Shown one piece after another: positions 59,931-64,000 of a stretch of DNA of 64,000 bases. The translations under genes and the position numbers were made by a program. The DNA comes from Hyaloscypha bicolor E (Eukaryota > Ascomycota > Leotiomycetes > Helotiales > Hyaloscyphaceae), in the NCBI RefSeq assembly GCF_002865645.1, contig NW_020194686.1, positions 124,001-188,000 of the forward strand. The letters are read 5' to 3'. The notes beneath the pieces are model-generated. The model made no database searches, had not been told where the DNA came from, and saw only the letters and a list, made by a program, of their open reading frames with translations. Numbering within the stretch: the first letter of the stretch is position 1; each line of letters begins with the position of its first letter.

Positions 59931-62900
59931 ATGGCTGATCCCATCAACGCCGCGATCAAGACGGTCGCGGCTGTCACAACACAGGCGTACGACTACGGCT
60001 CGAAAGTCAAACATGCGAAGGAAGACATCGAAAATGTCAATCGTGAGCTCGTACAGGTCGGGCAGGTTCTCGAGAAGCTCAAGGCACTTGCCGAAAGGGC
60101 CGAAAAGGCCGAAAAGGCCGGACAGTCTGGACAGTCTCTCGATGCCTGGCCGACCTTGATTGAGCTCAACGCCGACGATGGACCCCTTGCGAAATGCAAT
60201 CAATCCTTACTGGACCTCAAGTCGGAATTGGCTCCAGTCAGCAGTCTCCGAGAGAAATTGTCCCAGAAAGCAAAATGGCCTCAGAAGAAAGAAAAGGTCG
60301 AGAAGTCTCTTCGAGCAATCGTGAAGGAAAAGAATGTTTTTCTTGAAATGCTAAATGTGGACCATATGTAAGTGCAGATCCAAGCAAAGCCCACGCTCTA
60401 GTCTACTGAGTTTTATGATAGAACACAAAGATTCGACGCTACTGTCGCAGTCTCTAAAGCTCAGATAGGTGAGACATTTTTTCGCCTTACTCTCCTTTTT
60501 CGGACTTTACTGACGGAGTGAAGAAGCAAAGAAGAATGAGATAATAAACTGGCTTTCTCCCACTGATCCAAGGACCAACCAAGAAGCCGCAAGAAAAAAG
60601 CATGAAGAACAAACGGGCAAATGGTTCACGGAAGGACCAGACTACGCAGCGTGGTTAGAACAACCGAACTCCTTCGTTTGGCTGCATGGAATTCCAGGAT
60701 GCGGCAAGACTATCCTATGGTATATATATACTTCCCCACAAGTTCCAACGCTTACGGATTTTATAGCTCTGAAATCATTAAGGAAACAACTGAATATTGC
60801 CGAGCTCCAAGAAACTATCACTTTGCCTATTTCTTCTTCTCTTTCCGCGAAACGGAGAAACAGAAAGCCTCAAATCTCCCAAGATCGATTCTCGCACAGC
60901 TGCTCATGCAGGCTGAAAATATACCCAAGGCGCTTCAGACATTTTACGATAAATATCAACATGGTGAGCCATCAGAAAGAGGCCTCCTGGAATCGATTCA
61001 AGCTCTTTTGATCGGCCCTCACACCTATATCATCATCGATGCTCTGGATGAATGCCCAAATACCGAGGAAGAAAGGGCTGGACTATGCAATATCTTGAAA
61101 GAGTTGAATTCATGGGGCAATGAGAGACTTCACGTTCTCGTTACCAGTCGTAAGGTAGCAGACTTGACGGAAGCACTTCTACCAATCGTCACTCAAGAGC
61201 CTATCGGCATCCAAGGATCGGTTGTTGATACGGATATTCGAAAGTATGTCCGAACACAACTCCAAACCAATTCGAAACTTTCCAAGTGGCCCACAAAAAT
61301 CCAGGCTGAGATCGAACAGACTCTTGTCAAAAAGTCAGGCGGAATGTAACAACCACAACGCGGCATTACTGGTGCATTTGCTGACCTAGATTCAGGTTCC
61401 GCTGGGTTGTGTGCCAGTTCCATTCTCTGTCAAAGTGTCTTAGTCAGAAGGATGTCAGAAACGCCTTGTCCTCTTTGCCTCGGACGCTCGATGAAACATA
61501 TGAGAGGATACTGGTCAATATACCAATAGACTATCAGTCGAAGGCTCTTACTGCACTTCGGTGGATCATATACGCTGTCAAAGAGCTGAGTTTGGTTCAA
61601 GTATCAGACGCGATCATCATCAACCCCCAAGCTGATCCTCCATTCAGTCTCGCCGATCAACCACCAGAACCACTCTGGATCCTCGAAACTCTACCTGGTC
61701 TGGTCACAATTGATCATGCTTCCCAATATCTTGAGATCGCACACTTTTCGGTTGTCGAATACCTTGAATCTCCCAGGATTATGGATACGCCGGTCAACAT
61801 GTTCCACCTGGATCCGTCGAATGCGAATACTTCCATTCTCAAGGACTGTGTTGACGTCCTCAAAAGCCACTCCCACCCGGTGAACCAGACTATCTTGAAA
61901 GATAACAATTGGGAAAGCCAGATTTTTGACGTTTCTCCGTTGTGCCACTACGCTTGCGAGCATGGGCACGACCATGCGGAGCTGTTAAGACCGCCCATCG
62001 AAGAAGAGATAAAGAGTCTGATCCTCAATTTCGTGGTAAATGTTGATTCGATACTTCAAGGGTGTCTTTCTGAACTTCCAAAGACGATCTGGACAGACCT
62101 ATCTCGGGCAGAAAAGTGCCCTAGTGATCCTCTTGAGAAAGGGCTGCACATCGCGTCGAGGTATGGTTTAACTAATATAGTAACCGTTGTCCTTGACGCA
62201 GGTGCCGATATAAACCTCACGATAAAGGATGGCCCTACTGCTTTACAACGGGCAATTGACGGAAACTGGCCGGAAACGGTAAGAGCTCTGGTTGATGCCG
62301 GAGCTGACATAAATTTAGAGGGTGTATACAACGGTTTGATCATGACTCCACTACAACTTGCTGTATATTTGAGTCAGAAATCAACAGTGAAGATTCTGCT
62401 TGATGCGGGAGCTAGTGTGAACCTGATGGCGGGGCTATTTGGTTCTGAATTGCAGCAAGCATCAGGGAGTGGCGAAGCAGATATTGTAAAGCTGCTACTT
62501 GATGCTGGAGCAAATGTAAACCTGAAGGGGGGGCGATATGGCTCTGCATTACAAGCAGCATCGAGATGGGGCCACCAGGAAATTATGCAGCTTCTAATTA
62601 ATAGAGGAGCAGATGTGAACCTGAACTGCGGGGAATTTGGCTCCGCATTGCAGGCAGCATCAAAGAGCCGCAACGCAGATACTGTGAAGCTACTACTTAA
62701 TGCAGGAGCAGATGCAACCCAGGAGGGCGGGGAGTATGGCTCTGCATTGCAGGCAGCATCGTGGAGGGGCGAAGAAGATATTGTGAAGCTGCTACTTGAT
62801 ACAGGAGCAGATGTGAACCAGAAAGGCGGGAGGTATGGCTCCGTATTGCAGGCAGCATCATATCGTGGCAACGCAAGTATTGTGAAGCTACTACTTGATG

Positions 62901-63244
62901 CAGGAGCAGATACAAACCTGGATAAGGGGATATACGGTTCCGCGTTGCAAGCGGCAGCGTGCAACAGGCTGTTAGGTTCTGCAGATATTGCGAAGCTGCT
63001 ACTTGATGCAGGAGCAGATGTGAACCAGGCGGGTGGGGAGTATGGCTCTGCATTACAGGCGGCATCGTGGAAAGGCAACGCAGATACTGTAAAGCTCCTA
63101 CTTAATGCAGGTGCAGATGTGAACCGGAAGAGTGGGGAGTATGGCAGTGCATTGCGAGGAGCACGGACAGGGAGGTATAATGGTATCGTGAGCCTGCTTC
63201 TCAGTGCAGGAGCAAAAGATGATGAAGACAGGTCAGCCGAATGA
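59931..63244 (+). CDS. STAND/NLR-like protein: helical N-terminus, NACHT, ankyrin repeats
   Basis: Fungal nucleotide-binding receptor-type protein; such proteins mediate non-self recognition or regulated cell death in several fungi. Five exons: 59,931-60,367, 60,422-60,468, 60,524-60,719, 60,767-61,345 and 61,396-63,244; introns 47-55 bp; 1,035 residues. Residues 1-160 form a helical domain (HeLo-like or SesA-like by appearance) with an Ala/Glu/Lys-rich coil. NACHT: Walker A GIPGCGKT split near intron 3, Walker B YIIIDALDEC, sensor VTSR, then the KKSGGMFRWVVCQ block joined by intron 4. A winged-helix-like region (LDETYERILVNI, HFSVVEYLES) follows. From about residue 670 there are roughly eleven ankyrin repeats. 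All P-loop residues are intact. Every splice junction restores a conserved block, which supports the model. Confidence 0.92.
62430..63190 (+). repeat. Coding tandem repeat of about 102 bp in the ankyrin array
   Basis: The last seven or so ankyrin units repeat as GSALQAAS...VKLLLDAGADVN with few changes; at DNA level GGCTCTGCATTGCAGGCAGC and related words recur every 102 bp or so (one unit is longer, about 114 bp). The earlier units (62,140-62,430) are more diverged. Confidence 0.88.
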
Positions 63245-64000
63245 TCTCAAGTTGCTTGATAAGACTTTCGAAAGTTCAACGGGGATAACAGATGGTGATG
63301 ACTTTAGACGAATTTGCCAAATAGCAACGTCAGAGTCAAGTAATGCATTTTCGCTGATTAGGAGTTGTCCAGAATGAAATGAGGTCTGAGGGGTACAGCA
63401 ATCTTAAGCAGAAGACATGGCCCTTCTCTATCGAACCCCGAAAGTCCGCAAAATTAAGAGAAATGGGTTTGTTGAAGATAGAATACCAGCGAGGAGCTGG
63501 TCATCCACGAGACGCGGATCTCCTGATGGATCACCCCGACGGGCTTTATTTTACTTCACGAGACCCGCTCCAGTACACTAACAATCCAAGCGCAATGGTC
63601 CTCAACACAGTATCCCGGTTCAAAACACTGGTATATATCTCCAGCAACTTTATATCACCGACTGACCACCCCCGACTCGATATCTCTTACACACTGCGCC
63701 GTAATCTCTGCCATCCCATTCGACCTCGCAACCTGGTTACAAAGTCGACAATAAATCCCTACCCCGTCCGGGGAATCACTACAAGCATTATACACCTCCT
63801 TGTCCACAATTCAGCAGTGTATCAACCTCCCATCCCTCTCCCAGCCAACAACATGTTGCTCAGAATAGCATTCCCAGCCAAACCCCACGTCCATGCCAAG
63901 GCATCGACGAACAGGACACCGGATCGACGGTCGCCATCGCAACTATGATTTCGGGCCCCATTGTGAGACATGGAAGACTGCTGATGTTTCGGGATTAGGT
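63245..64000. other. 3' flank of the NLR-like gene, no further gene recognised
   Basis: A frame at 63,379-63,948 (plus) is rich in Pro/Asn/Thr and has no domain. The window ends here, so a gene starting beyond the edge could have exons in this stretch. Confidence 0.45.

Noticed and set aside
63379..63948. 189-residue open frame at the right edge
   Set aside because: Composition looks random, no conserved blocks; it could be chance or 3' UTR.

Overview
The window looks like nuclear DNA of a filamentous ascomycete (Pezizomycotina; Leotiomycetes is my best guess). Genes carry several 46-70 bp GT-AG introns, often with CTAAC/CTAAT-type branch sites. Protein families are typical of such fungi: CE5 cutinase, sedolisin, DUF3425, DUF1996, HsbA-like and a NACHT-ankyrin STAND protein. 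A 23 kb AT-rich block has the C-to-T and G-to-A signature of repeat-induced point mutation (RIP).

Left gene island (1-11.4 kb): the 5' end of a monoacylglycerol lipase-like gene (minus), a TRM61/GCD14-type tRNA m1A58 methyltransferase-like gene, a DCR2-type phosphatase, a secreted CE5 esterase with a GPI-type tail, a CorA-like membrane protein with a probable frame break, and a six-exon secreted sedolisin (minus).

Repeat block (12.5-37.1 kb): a three-layer nest. A Fot1/Pogo-type DNA transposon (about 12,560-36,214, with TIRs and TA target sites) is split by a Ty3/gypsy LTR retrotransposon A (LTRs 13,306-13,606 and 34,381-34,681; coding on +). A second gypsy element B sits inside A (LTRs about 22,437-22,735 and 29,955-30,252; coding on -). 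All three are heavily RIP-mutated: catalytic Asp codons now read Asn, and Gln/Trp positions read stop. A carries an additional, unrecognised ORF relic between its integrase and its 3' LTR. A foldback-rich AT stretch follows to 37.1 kb.

Degenerate zone (37-49 kb): a broken C6 transcription-factor relic, a 745 bp TIR element with an internal 16-bp minisatellite, an intact LITAF-domain gene, a non-autonomous hAT element with a perfect 8-bp target duplication lying beside a broken protein-kinase relic, a Tc1/mariner-like MITE nested inside that hAT, and a DUF1996 pseudogene.

Right gene island (49-64 kb): a DUF3425 gene (5' end unresolved), a small HsbA-like gene without signal peptide, a long microsatellite-rich upstream region, a Zn2Cys6 transcription factor, and a STAND/NLR-like protein (helical N-terminus, NACHT, ankyrin repeats) with nearly identical C-terminal repeats. 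Genes appear individually regulated; I see no biosynthetic cluster. The most distinctive content is the nested RIP-inactivated transposon stack, the extra ORF in gypsy A, the hAT insertion and the NLR repeat array. I did not find a convincing wholly new system.
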